Shown here one piece after another: positions 11,031 through 22,352 of a DNA stretch of 64,000 nucleotides. The DNA lies in contig JAGVSM010002988.1 of NCBI GenBank assembly GCA_022494885.1, positions 1-64,000 of the forward strand, in the 5' to 3' direction. The position numbers were made by a program, and so were the translations under genes. The first letter of the stretch is position 1, and each line of letters begins with the position of its first letter. The DNA is from Micrasema longulum (taxonomy: Eukaryota; Arthropoda; Insecta; Trichoptera; Brachycentridae). Under the pieces are notes generated by a model. That model worked only from the letters and a program-made list of their open reading frames with translations. It was not told the DNA's origin and did no database searches.

Positions 11031-12284
11031 AGTTAATCTGTATTGTACTTCATTTTGTAAAATATTCAAAAAAATCATGTTTGATGACGCTTGTCGGCAT
11101 ATTAAAATGCAGCTGTGAGATTTTTAACGTTTAGAAAGTAAATCATCAACCAAACGTGAAACGCGATAACTACGTCAAAGACAATAAGAGTATCGTCAAC
11201 ATCTTCAGAAATGTATTACAAATACAGATAACAGGAATGAGATTTTTTTTTGGTAATGCATTACAAAACAATAAGAAAAAAAGATGACCTATTTCGGTCT
11301 TAAATGTCTCCTGACTGTGTGCATGGCGTTGTATATATAACACTAAAGTAGAACATAAAAAAATCAAATACGTAAATACAAAAAAGACTAAAATGATTCA
11401 TTCTTAAAATAATGTTATCTTTCATACGAACGTGGGAACATTAATCATTATTATAGGACAAAATCAATTTCAAAAATATATTTAAAAAATTCAAAACACC
11501 TGAATAAAAAAATAATAATTCCGGCACTCAAAAAAAAATTTCGTGCACAAAAGTGAAATTGTAAAATAGCGACATATTTTAAAAATCAAAACCGAAATGA
11601 AAAAGACTTTCTTCAATTTTATTAATTATATTTTTAAATAAATAAGCACAAGTTTGTCTACATTTGTAAACTTTTAAAGGATTTTTTTTTAAATTTATAA
11701 AATTTCATAAAAGTTAATTTTATGAAAGTTTGACACTGATGTGCCTATAATTTGAAAAAACCTAAAGTTTTTTTAAATATGTATTGAAGGAGCTTTCAAT
11801 TCATATGTATTAATAAAAAAAACACTGACGCTATTTTGACTAGTTTAACCTGAATTTTTTTTTCTTAAATTCATTTATGTTTTAGTGTAAAACCATGGTT
11901 TTATTAAAAATCAAAATAATACTTCAAAATGTCCCTAAAAACACACAAAAAACAATTTGTAAAATAAGTGATTGGGTAAAAAAATAATTACTTACTTTTC
12001 TTAACTAAGATTCCTTCCTTTGAAAACAATAAAACTTCAAAATATAATATGACTAACAATAACAGCTCTCCAACATTGTCAACAATATTTCAAACACCTT
12101 GAAATCTATCTAAAACTTTAAAATATATTTTATGTCACAAATAATGCAACACAAGTCCACAATTTGTTTATAAAAAATGCACACACTATTTTTTTGGAAC
12201 AGATATTTTCTCGTTCCAAAATTTAAATGTTCGATTTGACGTTAGTTCGTAATTCGAATTAACAATTTCTCTATGGTAATTGTT
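11031..12284. other. Featureless AT-rich stretch
   Basis: Very AT-rich with many homopolymer A and T runs. I see no coding, tRNA-like or terminal-repeat signal. Confidence 0.5.
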
Positions 12285-12545
12285 TGGCGCGCACGTGAGC
12301 GGCGTTCACTCGGCGACGTTAAGAACACGTTTGAATTCGTTGTGGATCTGTGTTGCCAAGAATGAAAAATTTCTAGAAGTTTGGTCGCGTGGGGAGAATA
12401 AAAGGTAGTGGCAAGTAGCGAGAAAGGGTATGTAAGCTAACATTGAACGATAATAGGAATGAAGTAATTTCAACGTTGTATTATTTACGTTACTTTAAAC
12501 GCATATTCAACTGTTCGGAGAATTTTAAATAAAGATTATTTCCCG
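12285..12545 (+). promoter_or_regulatory. GC-richer LTR-like or promoter-like island
   Basis: A CpG-bearing block (GGCGCGCACGTGAGCGGCG, CACTCGGCGACG) is followed by a TATA-like GAATAAAAGG at about 12397, a purine-rich stretch, and AATAAAG near 12530 with CCCGCTATCA after it. That order (U3-like, TATA, poly(A) signal, terminal CA) would suit a solo LTR on the plus strand, but I could not find a matching second LTR, target duplication or primer-binding site. A host promoter is the alternative. Confidence 0.3.
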
Positions 12546-13539
12546 CTATCAGATGAACTTTCTTTTCACTCATTTTCACTTGGTTGTCTTTATCAATCTG
12601 CATAAATACCTAGGTACTAGATAAAGATAAATTTTAATGTGATAAATGTATACTTTTGAATTATCATTTTCTTTCAGTGCTATCATTTCTATCACTTTTA
12701 CATAAAGCAATATGATCATTCTTATTCAGTTACCAGTGGAAAGACTATAAAATATTGGTGTGCACAATGTTTTACGTAAGTAGTGTTTACATATCAACTC
12801 TACTGGGAATTGAACTCTAAAGCTTGTCAACGCATAATGGGTATGCAAATGCACCTAGACCATGAGCCAAATTTATCTCCACTAAATTCACCTTTTCAGG
12901 ATTTTTATCTGAAAATAGCCACCCAGTTGAAAAACTCGTTCGGGTTCGCATGATTCTATTTTCAAGGCAAAATTGTAGGTTTTATTTTAACTAGAAACGA
13001 GAATTTATTTTCTCAAATATTATAAAATAACGTGTATAAAAGTACTTATAACTTGAAATTATTTACGAATTTCAATTAAAGAAACAATATTTCATGAAAT
13101 TCAACATAAAATGGAACATTTGTATGGGCCAATTTGTTGTTACTAGGTTATTGCAATGAGTGTAAAATATTGAAAAATGTTTTAAAGTTGTTACGATGTA
13201 TACTACAATCTAAATTATTATGATGTTATTTACAAATATGTCTTTAAAAGTAATATTTATTTTCTGTAGCAATTTAATCTACAGTCATTAGTTTAAATCA
13301 ATTGATTTCAATTAGGTATTTTAAATATATTTTCTGTTATTTAAGAATTTATTTTAATGAAGTTTTTTAGCTTTATATATGGTAGAAAAGAAACAAGAAA
13401 TCAGTTGACTCATTAAAAAAATCAGCCGTAACCAAGATTTAAAAAATACGCGTTTTTTTGTAAAATAAAATGATTATTATGTTTTTAGGATTTATCCAAA
13501 TCTTTCAATTCTAGAGAGCATTTTCAACAGGTTGTATTG
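12546..13539. other. AT-rich spacer
   Basis: No gene or named repeat recognised. Confidence 0.45.
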
Positions 13540-13620
13540 TTGTACTCACCATAAGAAATTGAGAGCGGGGTTCGAACCCCAGACCTCTGATCCGTGAGTA
13601 CCTTGACTCTAAATTGTTAA
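13540..13620 (-). repeat. SINE2-like tRNA head
   Basis: Minus strand shows CTCACGGATCAGAGGTCTGG and the B box GGGTTCGAACCCC, the same order as SINE2 at 57499. No 3' body is recognisable. Confidence 0.55.
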
Positions 13621-14065
13621 TATCAATCATTTATCTTATAGTATCCAAAGTATTTGAAAACAAAAATGCTCGAGATAACAATTGGAAAGTAAGTGGAAGC
13701 GGGATTTGAAAAGAATTATTGGTTTGATTTAAAAAATAATAAATTGTTACATCTTCTAAGATTTCTAATCCTCTGCGAAAAGCTATTTTTAATTTTAACA
13801 AGGTTCTAATCATGATGATAAATATTCAAATGATTTAGATATTTTACTCACATCTACTTTGCTTACATGTAAAATCACTTTACATAATTTAATTCATTAG
13901 AAAGATCCGTACATTCGTTTAAAATAAATGTTATTAATAGTCATTTAGTTTTTTATGCACGCAATTTTCTTTTATGTTCCATATTTTAAAATAAGACATT
14001 TAAAATATATATAATTTTTTCAGCGTTCACAATGGAATTCTGGTGCCATCCCTGATGCAGGTGTG
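13621..14065. other. AT-rich spacer
   Basis: Nothing recognised; the short minus frame at 13631-13813 has no motif. Confidence 0.4.
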
Positions 14066-14116
14066 GACTTGGAAAAACAGGGATGAAAGTAGGCTGAATG
14101 CTGACGAAATGCGATT
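14066..14116 (+). pseudogene. RTE-like LINE scrap
   Basis: Reads WKNRDESRLNADEMRF, matching the DESxLNAVEMRFLR block that sits after the catalytic core in the 4470-5040 LINE family. It is cut on the right by an M1 terminus (14118-14210). Confidence 0.65.
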
Positions 14117-14117
14117 T

Positions 14118-14210
14118 AATGTTTTCACTCTCTGTTGCAACAAATTTAGATATAAATAATTCCCTAGGGTCCAGCCTATCTGCAAAAATTTAGATCTGCT
14201 CAAAACATTG
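14118..14210. repeat. M1 MITE terminus
   Basis: TCACTCTCTGTTGCAACAAA, TTCCCTAGGGTCCAGCC and GCAAAAATTTAGATC follow the M1 right-terminus order. It lies head-to-head with the complete palindrome that begins at 14335. Confidence 0.65.
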
Positions 14211-14334
14211 TTTTAATTTTCACTTAAACTATAACGAGTGACTACAAAATTAAGGCTTCAAATACAAAAATTAAACAAAAAAAGGTAATGTTAATAATAA
14301 TATTTTATATTTTCATAATATTTTATGTGAATTT

Positions 14335-15065
14335 ATTGCAACAGAGAAGGAACACACTTTTGAGAAGGGAATATGGAAGTCTAGGCATTTTCAGGGCTTA
14401 TGATCTGCCATTGACTGATTAACGTGGCCACATTACACACTGTGTAACATTTTCCATTGTGCCTTATTAAAACATACACATTTCCTCAACTCTACCACCT
14501 TTTATAATTTTGTAAAGTTAAAGAGCTGAAACCTTTATTGATGTGGGAGAGGTTCATCTGGCTGAATTATTTAACCTAGGTACTAGGCAATGCCAAAAAA
14601 CACTTATGTTTTTATTCACGTTTTTACACTTATTAAAAAAACAATTTTTTTTTAAAGAAGTTACCTGCTAAGTCTCTATTTTAAGGCTTGTCAGCGGGTA
14701 GGATAGGGGAGATATGGAAGGAGGCAATAAAAAAATACCACAACACTCTGACCAATTGGGTGTTGTGGTGTATTTTGTTGCTACATAAAATTTTCAGGCG
14801 TTGCCTAGTACGTAGGTGAAATAATTCATAACATGAATCTCACCAGCATTAATAAAGGTTTCAGCTCATCAAAAATCAACATATGAAATAATTGAAGAGA
14901 TATTGATGTTTAAATATGGACAGATTGGTGAATGTTTAACAGTGTGTAGAGTAGCCACTTAAACCTGCCAATGACAGGTCATAAGCCCTGTAGATGCCTA
15001 GACTTCTATATTACCTCCTCTCAAATGTTCTTCATGTCTGTTGCTATATGTAAATAAAATTAAAA
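14335..15065. repeat. M1 foldback MITE, full palindrome
   Basis: Near-symmetrical ~730-bp palindrome with arms of about 350 bases. The left arm runs CAACAGAGAAGG, AAGTCTAGGCATTTTCAGGG, CACACTGTGTAACA, GTTAAAGAGCTGAAACC, TAGGTACTAGGCAATGCC. The right arm gives the inverse: GGCGTTGCCTAGTACGTAGG, GGTTTCAGCTC, ACAGTGTGTAGAG, CCCTGTAGATGCCTAGACTT, TTCATGTCTGTTGC. The centre is itself a hairpin (ATACCACAACAC at 14737, GTGTTGTGGTGTAT at 14760). No transposase. Reference copy for the M1 family. Confidence 0.85.
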
Positions 15066-15659
15066 GTTTGTGTCTAAATCCATGAAAAAAAAGCTCACTA
15101 CGTACTTATTGAAAACATTTTTTTAAAATACATTTGAACAAATAGTGTTAAAAAGTTTTCTTCATTTTTCAAACTCTATATTTCTGTGACAAATTATTTT
15201 TGGAATATTTTCTTCTCAAATATAGACCATAATAACTCATAATAATTTGGACTTACATAAAACATTGTAGATAAAATTTGTTCAGTTCTGGGAAATTTAG
15301 CGAGATAATAACACAACAAGACTTGAACTAAAGATCTGTCAGTTTTATAATCTCAGTTCTACCCACTCGCCCATCAGTCGTTATTTACACCGTATTGAAT
15401 GTTTTACTGGGACAACGGTTTCTAAGTACTCTTAAAGAAAAATCATTGTAATAAATAACATGTTAACCTCACTCGGTAATGTTCTCCGTTTGAGATATCG
15501 TGTTGACATTGTTTTATAGTTGCAATAGACAATGCAACATAAGGTTTCATTCACCCAGTTGATTGGAAAAGCAAACTAAATGAGCGTCGACAAGATAGAT
15601 ATATAAATACTTTTTATTTGGTATCGAAATGTTAACTCGCGAATGTTTGTAAAAGTACG
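15066..15659. other. AT-rich spacer with a tRNA-like head
   Basis: At about 15305-15385 the minus strand shows TGGGCGAGTGGGTA (A box) and AGTTCAAGTCT (B box), probably an old SINE head. Otherwise nothing seen. Confidence 0.4.
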
Positions 15660-15745
15660 TTGGTACCTACGATACGTGCACAAATTAATATCGAGAATCG
15701 AACCCGGGACCTAAAGCATGGCGGGCGAACCAACCACTAATATAC
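15660..15745 (-). repeat. SINE3 head fragment
   Basis: Minus strand: TTAGTGGTTGGTTCGCCCGC (A box region) and GGGTTCGATTCTCGATA (B box). Head only. Confidence 0.65.
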
Positions 15746-15975
15746 AAAGTGGACTTATCGTCACTTTTAATTAAAATTCATTTATTTATAAACCCTTACG
15801 GATTGCATTCATTTAACAATATAATTTTATTTTTTTTAATTCATGTTCTATTGTTAATGATAATGTTTTTAACACCTTTTGTAAATGTTGTCCGAGTCTT
15901 TTGTTTAGTTTTGTCAGGTAGTTTATTCATAATTTCAGTCTCTGGTTTAATTCTTTATTTTTTTGTTTTCCCTTT

Positions 15976-16136
15976 ATTTTTCTTTTCTTTTCTTTTCTTT
16001 TCTTTTCTTTTCTTTTCTTTTCTTTTCTTTTCTTTTCTTTTCTTTTCTTTTCTTTTCTTTTCTTTTCTTTTCTTTTCTTTTTTTTTCTTTTCTTTTCTTT
16101 TCTTTTCTTTTCTTTTCTTTTCTTTTCTTTTCTTTT
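15976..16136. repeat. (TTTTC)n pentanucleotide array
   Basis: About 32 tandem TTTTC units, broken once near 16078-16087 by a TTTTTTTTC unit. The long frames across it on both strands (poly Phe-Leu-Ser / Lys-Arg-Glu) are artefacts of the repeat. Confidence 0.98.
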
Positions 16137-17408
16137 CATGGTCATGTCATACCATATATTATATGTGCTATAAACTTTTTAATAATTAAAAATGATAATT
16201 AAAGAACAACAGGTCTTAGAAAATTATATTCAAAATACTAATTTTCAAATAGCCAAATCTTCAAATAATATCTCTATTCTGCAAGCTTACTTAAAGAGGA
16301 AACAACGGTAACCGGGTTTTACGAATTTAAATAGAGTTCTATGTAGAAATAAGTTAAAGTAATTTTTCAGAATAGTTTGTTTCTTCATTCTCTGGGAGAG
16401 GACTGAGCGCTGAACGATGGTATTTATTTTAGGAGGAATATATAAACGTTGACGGTAATTTATAATAAATAAAAATAATCTTTAAAAGTGATTTGATTTA
16501 TTTTCCTTTAAATTTAACAAAAATTTTATTATTCATACTTAAATATAGTGGCCAGCTGCGCATAATCTCTTATAATAAAACCACTGATATGTTTTTTTTG
16601 TGTATTTATCAGAACCATTTCTGCTACACCTACCTAATGTACCTATACGTTAGGTTTATTTGATTTGTATTATTTTTATGTTTGTGAATAAAAGTATGTG
16701 CCATTTAAAAAAAATCTAGGCTTTATTCGTAGGCAGTGGTTTTCTACTTTTTTTATTCTTGGATAAAATAAATTGCTTAGAAAACATTTGTATTTATTCA
16801 TTATTTAACATTGAATTTTCTTGTCTTTACATTGATTCAAGTCACTGCCTTAAGTATTGAATAATGATGAACTATTAACATTGATATATACCATTTTCTA
16901 TCGGCTAAACAAAACAAGATTTAAGATTCACAGCGATTTATTATTTGCGGAAAGCGTCAGCTGTTTCGCCTTATACGGGCATTGTCAGACCCATCAGCAA
17001 TAATGGATTGCATAGAATCCAAAATCAATAGTGATTTCCCCATCAATCACAGTCTTTTCCACATTTGTATTACTTATCTTTTTGTTTCTGAATGCATCCT
17101 CATTCAGTGGTTGTATAAGTATTTTTTATTTGTAATTAAACTATCAAACTAAGCTAAAATGCTTTATTTTAAATATTTTTATTTATCGTATTATCAGCGC
17201 TATGGTTTTTTTCAGTCTAGTTATTTTTGAATTACTACGCACGCGACGTCACAAGTTTTCGTCGGATAATTTTGCTGATAGGTGAATTGACTTCCTCGAA
17301 ATCGGAAATCTATCACAACACTCTATCATTGGTTTTTCCGAGTTGACTTGTGACATTGTCCAAAGTAGTTCATTTTTATTGAAATCACGGTCATTTATTT
17401 ATTTATTA
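16137..17408. other. AT-rich spacer with a PLE-terminus-like motif
   Basis: No gene. At about 16945-17000 AGCTGTTTCGCCTTATACGG followed by GGCATTGTCAGACCCATCAGC resembles the 'GATGGC..GTCGAAAC' terminal motif of PLEs, but no coding part adjoins it. Confidence 0.35.
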
Positions 17409-18044
17409 CCTTATTCATAAATTTGATATAAAGTTACACCTACGCGTAGTGGTATAATAGGAATGGAAATACTGTTGATCGCGCCACTTGCTTGTTGGCA
17501 GATGAACGCTCGAAATAGTCTGGTTCACGGAATGCGTTATCTTTTATCTACTTTGCCACCGAACCCTAATACAATGAATGCAATTTCCTACCTGGGGTTC
17601 TGGCATCTTTATAGTTAGGAACTTCTTTCACGGCAGTCAGATCAGATCTTGTGGTCAGGAAGGAGGAGCAATTGACGAGGTTTCTTGAATATTAAATACG
17701 ATTACATGACACAGTGGATTTAATAAGTTATTGGTCGCAAAAATATCTTATTCGCGATCGTGGTGAGAATATCAAAGGCACATGGATACACGATGACAGA
17801 TCAGTTATTATTATGGGGCCGGGACAATATTGGTACCCACAGTAGGCATTTGAACATCTTAACCAGGGCCCAGTAGGTAGCAAAAAAATTTGAACGCCTC
17901 AACCAGGTCAATGCGCTTGACACACATATAGTTAATGTGGCGTAACCAGCCATCCTTATTATAATCGTAGAATAAGGAAGATATTCTTATCCTTATTCTA
18001 TCACTTTGTCTAGGTGTTACTTTATATCAGGTTTATAAGTAAGA
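17409..18044. repeat. Element with ~35-bp terminal inverted repeats
   Basis: Left end 17409-17444 (CCTTATTCATAAATTTGATA, AAGTTACACC) and right end 18009-18044 (GGTGTTACTTTATATCAGG, TTATAAGTAAG) are inverted copies. The ends resemble those of the small foldback at 43108-43267 (GCCTTACTTATAAAC). The interior has no transposase; it holds an inner inverted pair around 17950-18000 (ATCCTTATTATAATC, GAATAAGG). Confidence 0.6.
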
Positions 18045-18657
18045 CCTGCAAGAATACATGTTACAAAACAAAAAGTATCCCTAACACTTAGGCCAAGAGC
18101 CCTGTGTTGAGTTGGGATACAACATAATTGAAAGTGTAAGCATGCACATTACATATACTTCCAAAAAATTAAATCAATATGCAAACATCAGCAGTTGTAA
18201 TGTATACATAAATCTATGCAATGACTGGCAGCAGCCTGGTGAAATGGTTGATATGAGAAACTTTGCCATACAAATAAAATCAAACTTCTATAACTCACTT
18301 ATACAAAAAAATATTCATTTAAAAATGTGAATTGAACAGGAATGTTGCGTCTCATAAAATGAAATAATACGGACCAAAATGGACACCAAATCGTTGGGAC
18401 AATAGGCATAAACCCCCAGTCTACACACGTGCGTTTCCAGAAATTCTCCAGCAGCCTAGTGGACCACATGGTGACGATATCTACCTAATGTCTACAAAAG
18501 ATTCTCTTCGGACATCTATCTCCCTTTGTTAACCATGGAGTTGATACAGTGCTTTATTTATTTAGTTTTTTATTGCTTAGTTCTTGGCATGAACACTTGA
18601 CAAACTTACTACTATGCTCTATTTTTTATAAATTTATTGATATCATTCTAACTTTGC
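18045..18657. other. Unrecognised, frame at 18112-18330
   Basis: A 72-codon plus frame is present but no motif, splice signal or repeat identity was recognised. Confidence 0.3.
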
Positions 18658-19130
18658 TAGAATTCCACTCGTCCATGCGCTTTGTAGCTGCACGATGATT
18701 GGTTATCTAGCTTTCATATACCAACTTAAAAATACCTAAATTTTATAAATGGGGTCTAGAATTCCAATCGTCTATGCGCTGTAGTAGCTGCAAGACGTGT
18801 TGTAATCTTACTCCTTTTTATTATTCATATTATTTTTATTTTTTTTAGTATCATTAATACACTAAATTTATTTGTCAATTTTTAAAATGTGTAAATGGGG
18901 GCTAAATTTCTAACTGTCTATGCGCTCTGTAGCTGCAAGACGTCCTGTAATCTAGCTCCTATCTGTTATAATTTTTTATTGATCTTAATTGAAAACGAGG
19001 AACTAGAATCCCAACCGTCCATGCGCTCTGTAGCTGCAAGACGTACTGGGATATTTATTAATTGTACAGCGCCCTTGAGGGGATTTTCACAAAAATGGCG
19101 CTATATAAATTATCCAACTATATAAAAATA
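18658..19130 (+). repeat. Spaced box repeats ending in a LINE-like 3' end
   Basis: A ~45-base box occurs four times in direct order, at about 18658-18714, 18756-18810, 18905-18960 and 19003-19050. Each has (C/G)TC(C/T)ATGCGCT then TGTAGCTGCAAGACG with small variations, separated by unrelated AT-rich spacers of 40-100 bases. A weaker fifth is at 19335-19372. After the last box, GCGCCCTTGAGGGGATTTTC and ATGGCGCTATATAAATTATC resemble the stem-loop 3' end of CR1/Daphne-like LINEs (compare 56095-56150), so the whole may be a decayed LINE 3' region. Function unknown. Confidence 0.6.
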
Positions 19131-19948
19131 AATACTTTAATTTTTACCGTGTGTGAGAAAATATTTTTTTAATTCATTCTCCTATAGCACTGAACTTCCT
19201 CATTACTTTGTATTTTTGGGCACCACAACAGACCTTAAGGCCTAATGACAGTGGCAAATTGCACAGAATACCCAGGCATAAGAAACTTAACTGTTGTTTC
19301 AGTTCTCATCGAATCTCATTCAATCGAAATCGGAACCATCCATGCGTTAGTTGAGCGTCCTAGCTATTACATTACAGAGGTCGCTGAGTATAAAATTTAC
19401 ACACAGAACTGTATTCTTCGTCCGTCTGAACACAGGTTTTTTTTTAGTTTTTAAAACTTGAACCGATATCCAAAATCACAACACACGCAACTCAAAAAAA
19501 TCAACAGTTTTTTTCGAATTTTTAATAATTTTATGTTAATGTCTTGTGCCCGTTGGTATACCATGTAAACAAGATACACAATATAAACAATAAAAAATCG
19601 TTTGAGTTAGTAGGCACACTTGAATGATTTATAAGAAAATTTATTGCTACGCACACATAAAACGAAGCTTAATAAAGATTTGAGTGGACTATAGGTACAT
19701 GGTACATGTGTCTAAATTTTGCTCAAAACAGTTTGACAAAAAAGTTTTTAGTAAACATTGTCCGTTCCCAATTTTATAAAATGTCAGACGCACTAACCCT
19801 TTTTGTAATATTGTGTGTTGTCAAAGAGATGTTTTTCTTTTTTTATACCTTCCGAAAAGAGATTATTTTTACTAAAAGGAGTATTTATGTTATTTAAGTA
19901 TTATATGTTTTATTAATTAATAAATAATAAGAAAACGTAAAAATAAGT
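19131..19948. other. AT-rich spacer
   Basis: No gene recognised. The short plus frames at 19245-19454 and 19706-19897 carry no known motif. Confidence 0.4.
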
Positions 19949-20062
19949 CAACAATGTTTGAGTATGTCCAAATGCTTGCAGACTGGCTGGATTTTCTCCC
20001 TAGGGAGTTATTCATATTTAAATTTATTTCAACAGATCGGAAAATTTCACATTTTACATACA
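19949..20062. repeat. M1 MITE terminus (variant b)
   Basis: CAATGTTTGAGTATGTCCAA, TGCAGACTGGCTGGAT, CCTAGGGAGTTATTC and TTTCAACAGATCGG follow the left terminus of the 62021-62436 copy. Only the terminus is present. Confidence 0.75.
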
Positions 20063-20067
20063 TCATC

Positions 20068-20640
20068 AAACTTAGGTAGGTACCGAGGTACTTATTTATG
20101 GTTGAATTCCAAAACATAAAATAAATATTTTTTCAAATACGGCATTCTTTTTTCAAACGTAAAACTTCGGCCTTCTCACCAACAAAGGGGTGTGCTTTTA
20201 CAGGAATACGATTTAAATTAATGTTTTGAATTTAACATTATTTATTTAGTATTACCAAAAATCCAATAAAAATAAATAAATGGGTAGAAATTATGAGGAA
20301 TTTAATCTGATTGAGATCCACAAAAAACAAATGATGTTTGTAAACATTAAAAAAAAAACTTTTTCACACAAAAAAATAACATCTTTCCATTTTTTGGAAA
20401 ATACTTTCTCCTTAAATGCAACCCTGGTAGATCGATGAATAAAACATTTATGCTCCTAACTTCATTTTTACATATTCGATTGAAGGTTTTAATATCTACG
20501 AACACGCACAGCGCAAAGATCTATATTTCTCTGAAAACCGCACGTAGATCAGTTAAGCCGTTAAGGAAGAGTACGGTGACATCACACGTACAGAGGAATT
20601 ATGTATATAAAGATTTAAAGACATTTATAAAAATAAATTA
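20068..20640 (+). mobile_element. Helitron-like H1 copy, non-autonomous
   Basis: Shares GTACCGAGGTACTT...GTTGAATTCCAAAACATAA, ACCAAAAATCCAATAAAAA, AAATGGGTAGAAATTATGAG, ACACGCACAGCGCAAAGATC, TCTCTGAAAACCGCACG and ACGTACAGAGGAATTATG with the copies at 43735-44483 and 47545-48175. No Rep/helicase coding. The leftmost CTAG end is missing here. Confidence 0.65.
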
Positions 20641-21574
20641 TCAAAGGAATGGTACAATTTGTTTTATTGTTGAGCAAAACTATTTTTCATGTTCTTTATT
20701 GTATGCACAATTAAAAATGTAAATAAAATTATTTAAAACAATGAAAAACAACATTTTATCGGCATTCTTTGTAGATCCGATCAAAACTTAAATTCTTAAA
20801 ATATTTACTCAAATTTCTAGCAATTAAAATGTTCTGATAAAAAGGAGATTACCGCAATGCGTTAAAATTTAAGACGCTTAAAATGAATATGGTCTTTTTT
20901 AAACTGACGCTTGCGGTTGAATGATGACTTTTATGATCGTGTACATAAGAGAATTTCTTTTGATATTAAGCGATTCTAGTGAAAGTTTTACCATAAAATG
21001 TCAAATGAATTCGTGTCACGGGGAGTAAGTCACTTGGCTGAGTGGTGACTGTAGCGAGAGAGATGACAGATATGAGTTCAATACCCCGGGAATAAAAATA
21101 TATTAATAGATTACTATCATGTTTATTAGTAACACAAGAAATCAAAACCGCCAACAGGTGATTATTTTGCGATAATATACCATCGACTTTTAAGGACGTC
21201 ACAAGAATCAAACGAGAAATGGAGACCTTTTTCAGGGTTCCCAAATTGAGACTGACTGGAACTCGGAATTAAATTAGTTTAAAAACGAATATGAAGATTT
21301 AATATTTACAATAGTCGTTTTTAAAGAATATAATTTTTACAAATAATTGAACATACAATACAAGGTACTTTTTAAGCTCCGCAAAACGGATGCATGGAAC
21401 CCAAGTTTTACCTCGCACACGAGTTTTCCGTGTTTTGTTTCCAGTTAGATCACTGTATTTTCTTAAGGACAATTCCGGCTACTTGAAAAAATGATATTTT
21501 CTTTACACTTCATAAGGGTCGTAAAATGAAACCAAAACGATTAAAAAAATAAATTATTTTATTATTAATATTTA
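20641..21574. other. AT-rich spacer with a possible tRNA-like head
   Basis: At 21025-21095 a plus-strand TTGGCTGAGTGGTGA and GAGTTCAATACCCC pair looks like A and B boxes of an old SINE. Nothing else recognised. Confidence 0.4.
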
Positions 21575-21800
21575 AAGCATTAACTTTGTTTCTAAATGTT
21601 ATTAAATATTTGTATATAACCACTTACCGACTTTTCTATGTCTTCCAGTTTTGAGACGTACCCCTCTCTTCATCAGGACACCAATTAAACCAACATGCAA
21701 AACTCACTATACACCTTCACCATAGTTGTTGCACAAAAATATAAAACCAACCCGACATGCGTTCTAATAAGCACATGCACTGATTAGGAAAAACATGAAA
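21575..21800. repeat. M2 MITE left half
   Basis: Carries the M2 left arm: ACCACTTACCGACTTTTCTA, CCTCTCTTCATCAGGACACC, AACCAACATGCAAAA, CACCTTCACCATAG. The right arm is missing. Confidence 0.75.
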
Positions 21801-21982
21801 AAATGAAAATATTTTATGTTGTTTGAGAAATAGAAAAAAGATAGGGGGGATGGAGGGAAGGGGTGAGCTTGATAGGTTTAATAGGGTGACCATTACAGTG
21901 GAACATCGTATAAAGGACTATATTGAAAGGTTGTTTGATTATTGATCAAAGGAACATTATTTTTTTAAGGCTTTCCTAATGT

Positions 21983-22168
21983 GAAATATTAATAGTTGGA
22001 AGAATATCAAGAAATTTCGATATTCGTGTTAAAGAACATATGAGGTGTCTTCACAATAATAATTTCTCTGAATTCGCAAATCGCCTAATCAATTTAAATC
22101 ATGACTTATTTAAAAATACAGGAGTTAAAATCTTACATACAAACAATAAAGAGTTAAAAGTAATAATA
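21983..22168 (+). pseudogene. Penelope-like GIY-YIG fragment
   Basis: Plus-strand reading gives VKY, two stops, then LEEISRNFDIRVKEHMRCLH followed by SEFANRLINLNHDLF and VKILHTNNKELK. This is the GIY-YIG endonuclease block of PLEs, in which the second Y-I-G strand has decayed to stops while the R-x-K-E-H helix and the 'FAxHL..NH' segment remain. It is cut on the right by a SINE1 insertion. It differs from the other PLE copies here and may be its own family. Confidence 0.8.
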
Positions 22169-22352
22169 CGGCGGCCTCCGTGGTGTAGTGGTCAAGACGC
22201 TTGACTCACGCACGGAAGGTTCTGGGTTCGATTCCCGGTGAGAACACAAAAAAATTAATTAGATTTTTCTTAAGCCTGGGTGTTCAGTGATGTAATTCAC
22301 CACTGTAATTGGGCCTCCTGGCCTGTTGTGGTGCAAAAATAAATAAAATAAA
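22169..22352 (+). repeat. SINE1 copy (tRNA-derived)
   Basis: Head GGCCTCCGTGGTGTAGTGGT with B box GGGTTCGATTCCCGG, body with GATGTAATTCACCACTG and GGGCCTCCTGG, and an AATAAATAAAATAAA tail. Inserted at the edge of a PLE fragment. Second copy at 42427-42592. Confidence 0.9.

Noticed and set aside
15749..16202. Long frames on both strands
   Set aside because: They run through the (TTTTC)n array; the residues only mirror the repeat.
22169..22245. tRNA gene
   Set aside because: A and B boxes are present, but the cloverleaf does not close and the head continues into a SINE body with a tail; same for the other SINE heads.
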